A stretch of 64,000 nt of DNA from Enterococcus sp. DIV2402 (GTDB lineage Bacteria; Bacillota; Bacilli; Lactobacillales; Enterococcaceae). Positions 56,876 to 64,000 of this stretch are shown in pieces. Position numbers and translations under genes: made by a program. Position 1 is the stretch's first letter, and every line of letters begins with the position of its first letter. Where the stretch lies: positions 2,208,501-2,272,500 of the forward strand of contig NZ_CP147251.1 of the NCBI RefSeq assembly GCF_017426705.2. Direction: 5' to 3'. The notes beneath the pieces were generated by a model. The model saw only the letters and a program-made list of their open reading frames with translations. It did no database searches and was not told the origin of the DNA.

Positions 56876-57805
56876 TCATTCATTTTTTTCTAAAAAATCA
56901 TGAACTTTCTCTTTATATAACTTTTTATTAGTAGAAAATGCTTTAGCATGACCAGCATCAGGAACAATCCATTTTTCTTTTGGTGCATCGGTTGCTTGAT
57001 AGACGGTATCTAACATTGAAAATGGTACAAATTTATCGGCGTCACCGTGAATAAATAAAATTGGACGAGTATTTTTCGCCAATTGTTTGGTAGCATCGCC
57101 TTCACCAAAGAAATAGCCTGCTCTCATCTTCGTCATTAAGCTTGTTGCCGGTATTAATGGGAATGCAGGCAAATTGAACATATCTTTTAATTGATACGCT
57201 AATTCGGCATTAATTGATGAATAACCGCAATCTTCAATAATCGATACGACATTTTTAGGTAATTCTTCTCCACTGACCATCATCACCGTAGCAGCGCCCA
57301 TACTTAATCCATAGAGCGTAATGGTTTCATCCTCGCCACTTTCTGCAAGAACGCAATCAATCCATTGTAAATAATCTTTTCTTTCGTGCCAGCCAAAGCC
57401 AATGTAATGACCTTCGCTTTCTCCATGACCACGTGCATCAGGAACTAATACATTGTACCCAAAGTCGTGATACATTTTAGCATATTCACTCATTGTCTCT
57501 GCATTTCCCATATAACCATGAGCAATAATCGCTGTCTTATGGTTATTTTTTTCAGCAGGAATATAAATAGCAGATAATTTCAAGCCATCTTGTGCATCCA
57601 ATGACCAACGTGTTCGATTTTTTTCATCAGAATACCAGCGTTTCGCTTCTTCCGTTTCCACTTTACTTGTTCCAGGTGTTTCATTATCTAAAAAATCTTT
57701 TTCTGAAGGAACAACTGCATAATTGTAAAAATAATTTGCTGCCCAACCCAAACCAACAACTGCTACTATTGCAAGTATTCCCGCTATCCATACAAAAATT
57801 TTCAT
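56876..57805 (-). CDS. Membrane-anchored alpha/beta hydrolase
   Basis: 309 residues. N-terminal membrane helix (5-25), then an alpha/beta hydrolase: oxyanion region AIIAHGYMGN, DARGHGESEGHY, nucleophile GLSMGA (about 163-168), Asp in HGDADKFVP and His in DAGHAKAF. Predicted outside the membrane. Similar proteins in Firmicutes are annotated as peptidase- or BAAT-like; the substrate is unknown. Single gene with AGAGGAGG before the ATG. Confidence 0.83.
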   Translation of the reverse strand: MKIFVWIAGILAIVAVVGLGWAANYFYNYAVVPSEKDFLDNETPGTSKVETEEAKRWYSDEKNRTRWSLDAQDGLKLSAIYIPAEKNNHKTAIIAHGYMGNAETMSEYAKMYHDFGYNVLVPDARGHGESEGHYIGFGWHERKDYLQWIDCVLAESGEDETITLYGLSMGAATVMMVSGEELPKNVVSIIEDCGYSSINAELAYQLKDMFNLPAFPLIPATSLMTKMRAGYFFGEGDATKQLAKNTRPILFIHGDADKFVPFSMLDTVYQATDAPKEKWIVPDAGHAKAFSTNKKLYKEKVHDFLEKNE

Positions 57806-57904
57806 ACCTGACCTCCTCTATCCTACAAGAGTACAGTATAAAGAAAAAGACGCATTTCAACAACCATTTACATATTGCTTGAACTCTGTTATTTTTCTAT
57901 AAAA

Positions 57905-57928
57905 AAAATCTCGCAAAAATGCGAGATT
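57905..57928 (-). terminator. Terminator after mupG
   Basis: 10-bp stem AAATCTCGCA/TGCGAGATTT, 4-nt loop, then TTTTTATAG on the minus strand. Confidence 0.85.
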
Positions 57929-57935
57929 TAACGAT

Positions 57936-59027
57936 TTATTTTACTTCGCTTAATTTAAAGTTTGACCATGGTTTCAAGAAATCCAACAAGAACAACTCAT
58001 CTTCTGAAATATGACCAACCACATTGACGCGTCCATCATTTTTCATTTCTTTCAATGCAATTTGTGTTTCGCCTTTATATTGTCCATATTTTTCATTATC
58101 AATTAAAACATCGCCACGAACGATATCGCGTGTCGTGTGTGCTGGAAATTCCTTATCTTTATAATAAACACGTGTCATAGTTGAACGTAACATATATTCT
58201 GAACGATCGCCACGATAACTGTGTAAATTATCAAATAAACAAATGCGTTCATTTTCAGTAATCTCGTCTTCAACAACCACTTTTAATGTTGGATATGGAG
58301 CATAAAAAGCATCTGCCATCGCTTTTAACTCATCTTCTGAAGCATACGCATTCCCTACTAAAATATCATCTATTAAACCAGTTAACATTAAATGTTTCAC
58401 TTGAGTTGCAATTTCTAATTCACGATGGTCTTCTAATGAGCATAACCCATCTTGTGTCGGCCAAGGACCAAACGTTGCTGCACTTGAATTGACAAACGCC
58501 ATTGTATTTAAGTTATATTGACGAAATTGTTCAGAGCATGCAACAAAATGATTGTAACCTAATCCTGAATAGCGATGTGGATAAAAATTATGTGAACCTA
58601 ATAAATTTTCTGTGTTTGGTGAGTAAGACATAATGTTATCTACATATTTTGTCCCCCCACTCATATTAATTTCAATTTTAATATTATAAGGATTACGTGT
58701 CATACGTGCTTCTTCGGCTCCTGTAAAGCCAATATCTAAACGTACGCCATACGCACCCATTTCATGGAAAAATGATAGGTCATCATACGAAATTTCTAGT
58801 TGCTCAAATAAGCTAGGGTTAATATCAACCATGACTTCCATCTCTAAGCTATTTGCATAATCGACAACTTTTTTAAATTCTGCGAGTACTTTTTCTTTGT
58901 CGTCCGTAATTTGTAGCAAACTTGTAAATACACGTTTAAAGCCATATTTATGTGCTAAATCTAAATATGCTTGATCTTTCTCAAATGTTGAACGTTCTGG
59001 ATAAATCGAAACACCTAATTTTCCCAT
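57936..59027 (-). CDS. mupG: MupG-type 6-phospho-N-acetylmuramidase (DUF871)
   Basis: 363 residues of the DUF871 family, TIM barrel plus cyclophilin-like C-terminal part. KLGVSIYPERSTFEKDQAYL start, VMVDINPSLFEQL, GVRLDIGFTGAEEA, HNFYPHRYSGLGYNHF and C-terminal RGDVLIDNEKYGQYKGETQIAL agree with MupG of S. aureus, which cleaves MurNAc-6-P-GlcNAc during cell-wall recycling. No murQ or MurNAc PTS gene is beside it here. AGGAGG before the ATG. Confidence 0.85.
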   Translation of the reverse strand: MGKLGVSIYPERSTFEKDQAYLDLAHKYGFKRVFTSLLQITDDKEKVLAEFKKVVDYANSLEMEVMVDINPSLFEQLEISYDDLSFFHEMGAYGVRLDIGFTGAEEARMTRNPYNIKIEINMSGGTKYVDNIMSYSPNTENLLGSHNFYPHRYSGLGYNHFVACSEQFRQYNLNTMAFVNSSAATFGPWPTQDGLCSLEDHRELEIATQVKHLMLTGLIDDILVGNAYASEDELKAMADAFYAPYPTLKVVVEDEITENERICLFDNLHSYRGDRSEYMLRSTMTRVYYKDKEFPAHTTRDIVRGDVLIDNEKYGQYKGETQIALKEMKNDGRVNVVGHISEDELFLLDFLKPWSNFKLSEVK

Positions 59028-59207
59028 TATTGAAAATCCTCCTAAAAATAAAAAACATTTTTTGTATCCTCTAACATTATAATTGCTCTAGACCAAAAAT
59101 GCAAACCCTTTCTCGTTCTTCTATTTTTAAATTTACTATAGAAAAACTAGGAAAAAAAATAGTTATTTGTTATGATAAACAAGACGTTATAAGAAAGGAA
59201 TTCCACT

Positions 59208-59954
59208 ATGAAAAATAAAAAACGTGTACTTTTATTTACAACATTCGCTAGCATCGCTTTATTAGCAGCTTGCAATAGTACTACCGCAACAAAAGACTCG
59301 ACAGCTGCATCTTCCACAACAACGGAAACATCCGTTGATTTGAATCAATTAGATTTACCGCAATTAGATAAAGAAGTCAAAGAAAATGAAGACTTGGTTG
59401 AATTAGTCACTACAGAAGGAAAAATAAAAATTAAATTATTCCCTGAATATGCACCAAAAGCAGTTGAGAACTTTATGACTCATGCCAACGATGGTTACTA
59501 CGACGGAACTGTCTTCCATCGTGTCATGGAAGACTTCATGATTCAAGGTGGCGACCCTGAAGGTACAGGTATGGGTGGTGAAAGTATCTGGGGAGACGGT
59601 TTTGAAGTAGAAATTTCTCCTAACCTTTACCATATTCGTGGCGCCTTATCTATGGCCCGAGCACAAGCACTAGATAGCCAAGGCAGTCAATTCTTTATCG
59701 TACAAAATGATCAAGATATGTCTGATGGCCTAGCTATTCAATTTACGCCAGAAAAAATCATAGATGCTTATAAAAACGGAGGGACTCCTAGCTTAGACAG
59801 CAACTATACAGTTTTTGGTCAAGTCATTGATGGCATGGATGTTGTTGATAAAATTGCCCAGGCAGAAGTTGAAGCCGGTGAAACAGGTGAAGAATCTACT
59901 CCGGTCAAACCAGTCAAAGTTGAAAAAATTAATATCTTACAAGAAGCAAAATAA
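59208..59954 (+). CDS. Cyclophilin-type peptidyl-prolyl isomerase lipoprotein
   Basis: 248 residues. Lipoprotein signal with lipobox LLAAC (Cys22), a Ser/Thr linker, and a cyclophilin domain (about 65-245): TVFHRVMEDFMIQGGDPEGTG, SMARAQALDSQGSQFFIVQND, NYTVFGQVIDGMDVVDKIA. The catalytic Arg of FHRVM is present. Folds exported proteins at the outer face of the membrane. Ribosome site AAAGGAATT. Confidence 0.92.
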   Translation: MKNKKRVLLFTTFASIALLAACNSTTATKDSTAASSTTTETSVDLNQLDLPQLDKEVKENEDLVELVTTEGKIKIKLFPEYAPKAVENFMTHANDGYYDGTVFHRVMEDFMIQGGDPEGTGMGGESIWGDGFEVEISPNLYHIRGALSMARAQALDSQGSQFFIVQNDQDMSDGLAIQFTPEKIIDAYKNGGTPSLDSNYTVFGQVIDGMDVVDKIAQAEVEAGETGEESTPVKPVKVEKINILQEAK

Positions 59955-59995
59955 AAAAATAGAGAAATTCCATTGACGGAATTTCTCTATTTTTA
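59954..59995. terminator. Bidirectional terminator between the cyclophilin gene and fabZ/fabN
   Basis: About 17-bp stem AAAAATAGAGAAATTCC/GGAATTTCTCTATTTTT with a short loop. Confidence 0.85.
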
Positions 59996-59997
59996 TT

Positions 59998-60441
59998 TTA
60001 TTGGCGTTGTTCTCCAACTATGAAAGTAAATTCACATTCAGCAACTTTCTTGCCTTCTACTGTAGCAATCGCATCTGCGGTACCTACTGAACCTTTTACT
60101 TTAGTAATTTCAAAAGATAATTTAATCGTATCTCCTGGAACAACTTTTTGGCGGAATTTCGCTTTGTTAATGCCTCCAATGTAAGCTGTACGTCCTAAAA
60201 ACTCTTCTGATTTCAAAATTAAAATTGAACCAGCTTGAGCTAAAGTTTCTAAAATCAATGCGCCAGGCATTACAGGATTACCAGGAAAATGTCCTTGGAA
60301 GAAATCTTCGTTAATGGTTACATTTTTTGTAGCAATAATTTTTTTACCAGGATCAATTGAATCTACATAGTCTATATAAATAATTGGATAACGATTAGGA
60401 ATTAACTCCATCACTTCTACTTCAGTTAATAATTTTTCCAT
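59998..60441 (-). CDS. 3-hydroxyacyl-ACP dehydratase, FabZ family (FabN-like)
   Basis: 147 residues, hot-dog fold. Catalytic His in FQGHFPGNPVMPG and Glu in ALILETLAQAG. Position directly beside fabI and the PNRYPIIYIDYVD start recall the enterococcal FabN, which both dehydrates and isomerises to make unsaturated fatty acids; sequence alone does not separate FabN from FabZ. The fabO (fabF-like) partner is not here. A FabT-type box overlaps its -10. Confidence 0.85.
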   Translation of the reverse strand: MEKLLTEVEVMELIPNRYPIIYIDYVDSIDPGKKIIATKNVTINEDFFQGHFPGNPVMPGALILETLAQAGSILILKSEEFLGRTAYIGGINKAKFRQKVVPGDTIKLSFEITKVKGSVGTADAIATVEGKKVAECEFTFIVGEQRQ

Positions 60442-60479
60442 TTTGAGTCCTCATTTCCTTTTTTCAAAATTTTAGTTAT

Positions 60480-60492
60480 TTTGATTATCAAA
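60480..60492. promoter_or_regulatory. FabT-like operator 1
   Basis: Perfect palindrome TTTGATTATCAAA, the pattern bound by FabT (MarR family) in streptococci and enterococci. It overlaps the -10 of the fabZ/fabN promoter. Confidence 0.75.
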
Positions 60493-60518
60493 GTATCATA
60501 TTTTCAGTAATTTGGCAA
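60490..60518 (-). promoter_or_regulatory. Promoter of the fabZ/fabN-like gene
   Basis: Minus strand TTGCCA (60513-60518), 17 bp, TACTTT (60490-60495), overlapping FabT-like operator 1. Confidence 0.55.
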
Positions 60519-60544
60519 CTTTAGAATTAATTCAGTAAATTTAG

Positions 60545-60557
60545 TTTGACAATCAAA
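60545..60557. promoter_or_regulatory. FabT-like operator 2
   Basis: TTTGACAATCAAA, a TTTGA-N3-TCAAA palindrome like operator 1. It covers the -35 of the fabI promoter. Confidence 0.7.
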
Positions 60558-60574
60558 CAATTTTATCTAATAAT
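60546..60574 (+). promoter_or_regulatory. Promoter of fabI
   Basis: TTGACA (60546-60551), 17 bp, AATAAT (60569-60574). Confidence 0.65.
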
Positions 60575-60650
60575 AAGTAATCATGGTGTAATGATGCCAT
60601 GAATTGAAATGGAATGTATTTATTATGTATTTATTATAAGGAGTGGAATT

Positions 60651-61406
60651 ATGAGTTTCTTAACTGGTAAAAAAATTGTCGTAATGGGCGTCGCAAATAA
60701 ACGTAGTATCGCTTGGGGTTGTGCTCAAGCATTACGTGACCAAGGTGCAGAAGTAATCTACACTTATCAAAACGACCGTATGAAAAAACCTTTGGAAAAA
60801 TTATTAGAAGGCGGCGAATTTCTAGTTGAATTAGATGTTGCCAGTGATGAAAGTATCGCTAAGGCATTTGATGAAATTAAAGAATATGCTGGCGAAATCC
60901 ACGGTGTTGTTCATGCAGTTGCGTATGCTAACAAAGAAGATTTACAAGGTGATGTAACAGATATCTCCCGTCAAGGTTATTCTTTAGCACAAGATATCAG
61001 CAGCTATTCATTAATCGCTGTTACTCACTACGCAAAACCAATTTTAGCTGAAAATAGCGGAATCGTTACCTTAACTTATTTAGGTGCTGAACGTGCAGTA
61101 CCAAATTACAACATGATGGGTATTGCTAAGGCAGCTTTAGAAGCAGCTGTTCGTTATTTAGCTGCTGAGCTTTCACCACAAAAAATTCGTGTGAATGCTA
61201 TTTCTGCAGGTGCAATTAAAACATTAGCAGTAACAGGCGTAAAAGATTATCAAAAACTAATCCAATTATCTGAAGACCGCACACCCGATCATGTAGGTGT
61301 AACGATTGAAGAAGTTGGGAATGTTTGTGCCTTTTTAGTGAGCCCTCTATCTGCTGGAATTATTGGTGAAACAATTTTCGTTGATAAAGGCGTGCATTTA
61401 TCTTAA
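60651..61406 (+). CDS. fabI: Enoyl-ACP reductase FabI
   Basis: 251 residues. SDR-type FabI: MGVANKRSIAWGCAQALRDQG cofactor start, catalytic Tyr in SRQGYSLAQDISSYS region, YLGAERAVPNYNMMGIAKAALE with Tyr and Lys of Tyr-x6-Lys, SAGAIKTLA substrate loop. NADPH-dependent last step of fatty acid elongation and the triclosan target. The start is ATG 60651 (AAGGAGTGG upstream). Divergent from fabZ/fabN with two FabT-like boxes between. Its last 16 codons plus stop are part of an exact 87-bp tandem duplication. Confidence 0.95.
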   Translation: MSFLTGKKIVVMGVANKRSIAWGCAQALRDQGAEVIYTYQNDRMKKPLEKLLEGGEFLVELDVASDESIAKAFDEIKEYAGEIHGVVHAVAYANKEDLQGDVTDISRQGYSLAQDISSYSLIAVTHYAKPILAENSGIVTLTYLGAERAVPNYNMMGIAKAALEAAVRYLAAELSPQKIRVNAISAGAIKTLAVTGVKDYQKLIQLSEDRTPDHVGVTIEEVGNVCAFLVSPLSAGIIGETIFVDKGVHLS

Positions 61407-61529
61407 TTTTTTATTTATCCTAAATTAATTCATTCCTTTTTTGGAATTATTGGTGAAACAATTTTCGTTGATAAAGGCGTGCATTTATCTTAATTTTTTA
61501 TTTATCCTAAATTAATTCATTCCTTTTTT
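61356..61529 (+). repeat. 87-bp exact tandem duplication at the fabI 3' end
   Basis: 61356-61442 and 61443-61529 are identical over 87 bp. The first copy holds the last fabI codons (GIIGETIFVDKGVHLS), the stop and 36 bp of downstream DNA; the second copy is a non-coding repeat of the same. A recent event. Confidence 0.95.
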
Positions 61530-61576
61530 GACTATCCCTTGTTAAAATAAAGAACAGTAACATTGGAGGGATGCTC

Positions 61577-62506
61577 GTGTATTTTCTTTTAGGAACCGTT
61601 GGGACAGCAGATTCAACGGTAGATTCATCTGATATAAGTATCATTGAACCTGCTGCTCAACAATTAAATGCAATTCAACGGTGGTGGCTCAGTCTTAATT
61701 GGGAAGCTATTACAGGACTAATCATTCAAAAAGCAATTACCATTCTTTTTATTATTGTCTTGTTTAGTATTTTAGTTCGTGTAGCTGACTTTTTAGTTGA
61801 CCGTACCTTCACCTCTTACAGTAAAAAGAAAACTAATGAAGTTCGAATGACGACGTTACATACTTTGATTCGAAACGTTATTCATTACACATTAGGTTTC
61901 TTCTTTATTTATGCGCTATTATCGACCATCGGTATTCCAGTTGGTTCATTGCTCGCTGGGGCCGGAATTGCTGGTTTGGCAATTGGTCTTGGTGCACAAG
62001 GTTTTATGAATGATATTATCACAGGTTTTTTCATTATTACCGAACAACAAATTGATGTTGGTGATTATATTAAGTTAAATGATTTAGCAATCGAAGGAAC
62101 AGTTACCTCTGTTGGTCTACGTACATTACAGTTGCAATCTTCAGACGGGACGGTTCATTTTGTTCCCAACCGTAACATAACAACCATCAGCAATACGTCT
62201 CGTGCAAATATGCGCGTATTAGTAGATGTACGGATTGATCCATCAGAAGATATAGTTGGTATCCAAGCTGCAATCGAACGCGCCAATCAACAAATTGTTC
62301 AAAAATATACAGAAGTTATTCAAACACCTCCTGTGATTTTTGGTATTGTTGATTTAGGCAACAGCAACTATGCCATTCGTACAACAATGTATGTCAGCAA
62401 TGGTCGTCAACATAAAATTCAAGAAGAGTTATTAAGTGCTTCTATTCATGAAGTATCACAAGCGGGATTTACGATTCCAAATTCACCAGTAGTTGCAGCT
62501 AAATAA
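61577..62506 (+). CDS. mscS: Small-conductance mechanosensitive channel (MscS family)
   Basis: About 309 residues. Three membrane helices (about 45-150) ending in the pore helix LLAGAGIAGLAIGLGAQGFMNDIITGF, then the MscS beta domain (DVGDYIKLND, GTVTSVGLRTLQLQSSDGTVHFVPN) and an alpha/beta C-terminal vestibule. Opens on osmotic downshock. GTG 61577 is preferred, since GGAGG is 7 nt upstream; ATG 61571 touches that site. Confidence 0.88.
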   Translation: MYFLLGTVGTADSTVDSSDISIIEPAAQQLNAIQRWWLSLNWEAITGLIIQKAITILFIIVLFSILVRVADFLVDRTFTSYSKKKTNEVRMTTLHTLIRNVIHYTLGFFFIYALLSTIGIPVGSLLAGAGIAGLAIGLGAQGFMNDIITGFFIITEQQIDVGDYIKLNDLAIEGTVTSVGLRTLQLQSSDGTVHFVPNRNITTISNTSRANMRVLVDVRIDPSEDIVGIQAAIERANQQIVQKYTEVIQTPPVIFGIVDLGNSNYAIRTTMYVSNGRQHKIQEELLSASIHEVSQAGFTIPNSPVVAAK

Positions 62507-62542
62507 AAAAGAGAGAAAATCAACAATGATTTTCTCTCTTTT
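62507..62542. terminator. Bidirectional terminator between mscS and cbpB
   Basis: 16-bp stem AAAAGAGAGAAAATCA/TGATTTTCTCTCTTTT, 4-nt loop. Confidence 0.85.
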
Positions 62543-62543
62543 T

Positions 62544-63035
62544 TTAACTAATTAATTTTTCTTTTACAGTTTCTTTCATACTAACTGTGTATCGTTTTTC
62601 TAATTCATGAACTAAATGATTCACGGATTTTAAGATTTCTTTTCTAGTTATAATTCCTTCAAACACGTTGTCTTCACTCACAACAGGCAAAAAAGAACCT
62701 TGTACTAGTAAATGTAAAATATCTTCTAAATCATCTTTATTTTGAATTCTAGGCACATTTACTTCCATGACATCTGCCACAGTTAACCCTTCTAATTGAT
62801 CTGTGTCGAATCCTGTTAACCCCATCATTTTGTCTATTATGTTTGCTAAACTGATTAAGCCAACTAAATGATCTTCTGAATCCAAGACTGGAATCTTTGC
62901 ATAACCGACTTTAGATAACACTAGTAATGCGTGTTCTAAAGGATGGCTATATAATACGGTCGCTACATTATCAGCAGGCACAAGAAAAGTTTCTTGATTC
63001 TCCATCAACAAAGCTTCAGTGTATTTACCAATCAA
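62544..63035 (-). CDS. cbpB: CBS-domain c-di-AMP-binding protein (CbpB/DarB-like)
   Basis: 163 residues made of two CBS domains (VATVLYSHPLEHALLVLSKVGYAKIPVLD and DVMEVNVPRIQNKDDLEDILHLL in part). The NPLEHALLVL-KxGYxxIPVLD pattern matches B. subtilis YkuL/DarB and its homologue CbpB, which bind c-di-AMP and link it to the stringent response. TTG start with GGAGG upstream. In streptococci too it follows rdgB-yfcE, supporting the call. Confidence 0.87.
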   Translation of the reverse strand: MIGKYTEALLMENQETFLVPADNVATVLYSHPLEHALLVLSKVGYAKIPVLDSEDHLVGLISLANIIDKMMGLTGFDTDQLEGLTVADVMEVNVPRIQNKDDLEDILHLLVQGSFLPVVSEDNVFEGIITRKEILKSVNHLVHELEKRYTVSMKETVKEKLIS

Positions 63036-63089
63036 ATGAATACCTCCATTTCGCTATTACATTACTCCTTATTTTACCTCAAAATACAA

Positions 63090-63116
63090 AAAGAAAGCGA
63101 GAAAATCGCTTTCTTT
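63090..63116 (-). terminator. Terminator after the YfcE-type phosphodiesterase gene
   Basis: 11-bp stem AAAGAAAGCGA/TCGCTTTCTTT, 5-nt loop, then TTGTATTTTG on the minus strand. Confidence 0.8.
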
Positions 63117-63131
63117 AAAAATTTATAACTT

Positions 63132-63644
63132 TTATTTTTTAAAGACAAAAGATAGTTCTGAAACAGCTTGAAATTCACGGTCATAATATTGAACGTAATA
63201 GGCTTCAGGCGTACTATCGATAATCGCATAACTTTTTACTTGAATCGGTCCTCGAGGTTGTGAAATGCTTCCAGGATTTAAAAATAGACGTTGCCCTACT
63301 TTTTCACAACCAATTTGGTGCGTATGCCCAAACAAAACGACTGATGCATCGACTGCTTGTGCTTCTAAGCCTAAATGAGTAATACCAAAACGCACATCTG
63401 ATAAATGACCATGTGTCATATATACTCGATCAACACCTGTATCTACTAGTTGGCTTTTTTTATACTTAGGGTCATAGTCACAATTACCAGTAACTACATA
63501 AGCCTGCTGCCATAATTCATCATCTACGGGTAACTCAGAATCGCCACAATGGAATATATAATCTACTTTTCCCTGGTAATGGGCAAAGAGATCTGCTAAA
63601 ATTTTACGATCTCCATGGTTATCACTAACTACTAAATATTTCAA
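63132..63644 (-). CDS. YfcE-type metallophosphoesterase
   Basis: 170 residues. Metal-binding motifs VSDNHGD (7-13), HCGDSE (about 32-37), TGNCD and YMTHGH, plus LFGHTHQ (about 108-114). Small phosphodiesterase acting on phosphodiesters in vitro; physiological substrate unknown. TTG start one base after the rdgB stop with GGAGAGG inside the rdgB end, so translationally coupled. Confidence 0.9.
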   Translation of the reverse strand: MKYLVVSDNHGDRKILADLFAHYQGKVDYIFHCGDSELPVDDELWQQAYVVTGNCDYDPKYKKSQLVDTGVDRVYMTHGHLSDVRFGITHLGLEAQAVDASVVLFGHTHQIGCEKVGQRLFLNPGSISQPRGPIQVKSYAIIDSTPEAYYVQYYDREFQAVSELSFVFKK

Positions 63645-63645
63645 A

Positions 63646-64000
63646 TTAACCCTCTCCTTCTAACCATTCTTTCCATTGCAACTGTAATTTTTCAATTGCT
63701 TGTCCACGATGACTATTTTTATTTTTTTCTTCACTAGAAATTTCAGCAGCTGTTTTATCAGTTTTATCAACAATAAATAATGGGTCATAGCCAAAACCAT
63801 TTTCGCCTCTAGGAATACGGCCAATTCGACCTGGCCATTCAGCTTCAACAACTAGGCTCTCTCTTTTAGGTGCCGCTAATACTAACGTACAATGAAATTG
63901 TGCTGTTCGTTCTTCATCAGGAATATCGGTTAATTCATATAATAATTTAGCATTATTTGACGCATCGCTTTTGTGTTCACCAGCAAAGCGTGCAGAATAG
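63646..64000 (-). CDS. rdgB: XTP/dITP diphosphatase RdgB (5' end outside window)
   Basis: The C-terminal 117 or so residues of a Ham1/RdgB pyrophosphatase: YSARFAGEHKSDASNNAKLL at the window edge, then IPRGENGFGYDPLFIV and SHRGQAIEKLQ. It removes deaminated purine nucleotides such as ITP and XTP from the pool. It ends at TAA 63646-63648, immediately before the YfcE gene. The 5' part, probably preceded by murI, is outside the window. Confidence 0.93.
   Translation of the reverse strand, partial: YSARFAGEHKSDASNNAKLLYELTDIPDEERTAQFHCTLVLAAPKRESLVVEAEWPGRIGRIPRGENGFGYDPLFIVDKTDKTAAEISSEEKNKNSHRGQAIEKLQLQWKEWLEGEG

Noticed and set aside
63660..63851. 63-codon minus-strand reading frame at the window end
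   Set aside because: It is out of frame with rdgB, whose clear protein sequence covers the same bases.

Overview
The window looks like chromosomal DNA of a low-GC lactic acid bacterium, most probably an Enterococcus or close relative. Reasons: AT-rich sequence with strong GGAGG-type ribosome sites and frequent TTG/GTG starts; a FabI enoyl reductase beside a FabZ/FabN-type dehydratase with FabT-like operators; a fused GlnP-type ABC transporter; a LicT/BglP beta-glucoside system; and the rdgB-yfcE-cbpB, apt-recJ and rnz-SDR-lapA gene orders. I see no rRNA, tRNA, insertion sequence, phage gene or CRISPR array. Species cannot be fixed from the sequence alone.

Layout. 1-7.1 kb: 5' part of an MTA/SAH nucleosidase gene, a GH13 alpha-glucosidase, a membrane-anchored MutS-like ATPase, an esterase, a PQQ-type sugar dehydrogenase lipoprotein and a RibD/DHFR-like reductase. 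7.1-21.4 kb: the most unusual part. It holds two paralogous MerR regulators of the AdhR/NmlR type (both with Cys52), beta-glucoside genes (bglA, licT-bglP and a dead GH1 remnant), an MFS exporter, a LysR regulator, two aldo-keto reductases, a zinc alcohol dehydrogenase, two SDR-type reductases, an acetyltransferase, a DUF2255 protein and a lipoprotein. Eight transcription units here start from the same kind of promoter: TTGACT, exactly 19 bp, then a -10, with a CTTAA-N8-TTAAG-like dyad in the spacer. 21.4-29.5 kb: ferredoxin-NADP reductase and flavin reductase, Mn-type SodA, a Cys-rich HTH regulator, a HAD-ROK-acetyltransferase operon, a lipid-linked-sugar flippase and comEA without comEC. 29.5-36.3 kb: HAD, UPF0210 and ACT operon; a secreted LysM-3D protein with a structured leader; a glnP-glnQ-aminotransferase operon.

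36.5-48.3 kb: a PAS-(degenerate GGDEF)-EAL protein, a GldA-like dehydrogenase, tag, GNATs, a DUF4153 membrane protein, an APH-like kinase, small membrane proteins, apt and recJ. 48.3-52.0 kb: a very AT-rich accessory stretch with a frameshifted EAL gene, a divergent membrane GGDEF protein and a secreted-protein gene broken by one in-frame TGA. 52-64 kb: UPF0316, lapA, SDR, rnz, DUF1269, obgE, an alpha/beta hydrolase, mupG, a cyclophilin lipoprotein, fabN-like/fabI with FabT boxes, an exact 87-bp tandem duplication at the fabI end, mscS, cbpB, yfcE and partial rdgB.

How the genes work together. My main inference is that the 7-21 kb region is one electrophile-responsive regulon. It would link uptake and cleavage of aryl-beta-glucosides (BglP, BglA, LicT) with export (MFS) and reduction (AKR, ADH, SDR) of reactive aglycones or aldehydes, switched on by MerR proteins through shared 19-bp-spacer promoters. 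The second theme is a cyclic-di-GMP set (one intact GGDEF, one intact EAL, one broken EAL), which is uncommon in enterococci.
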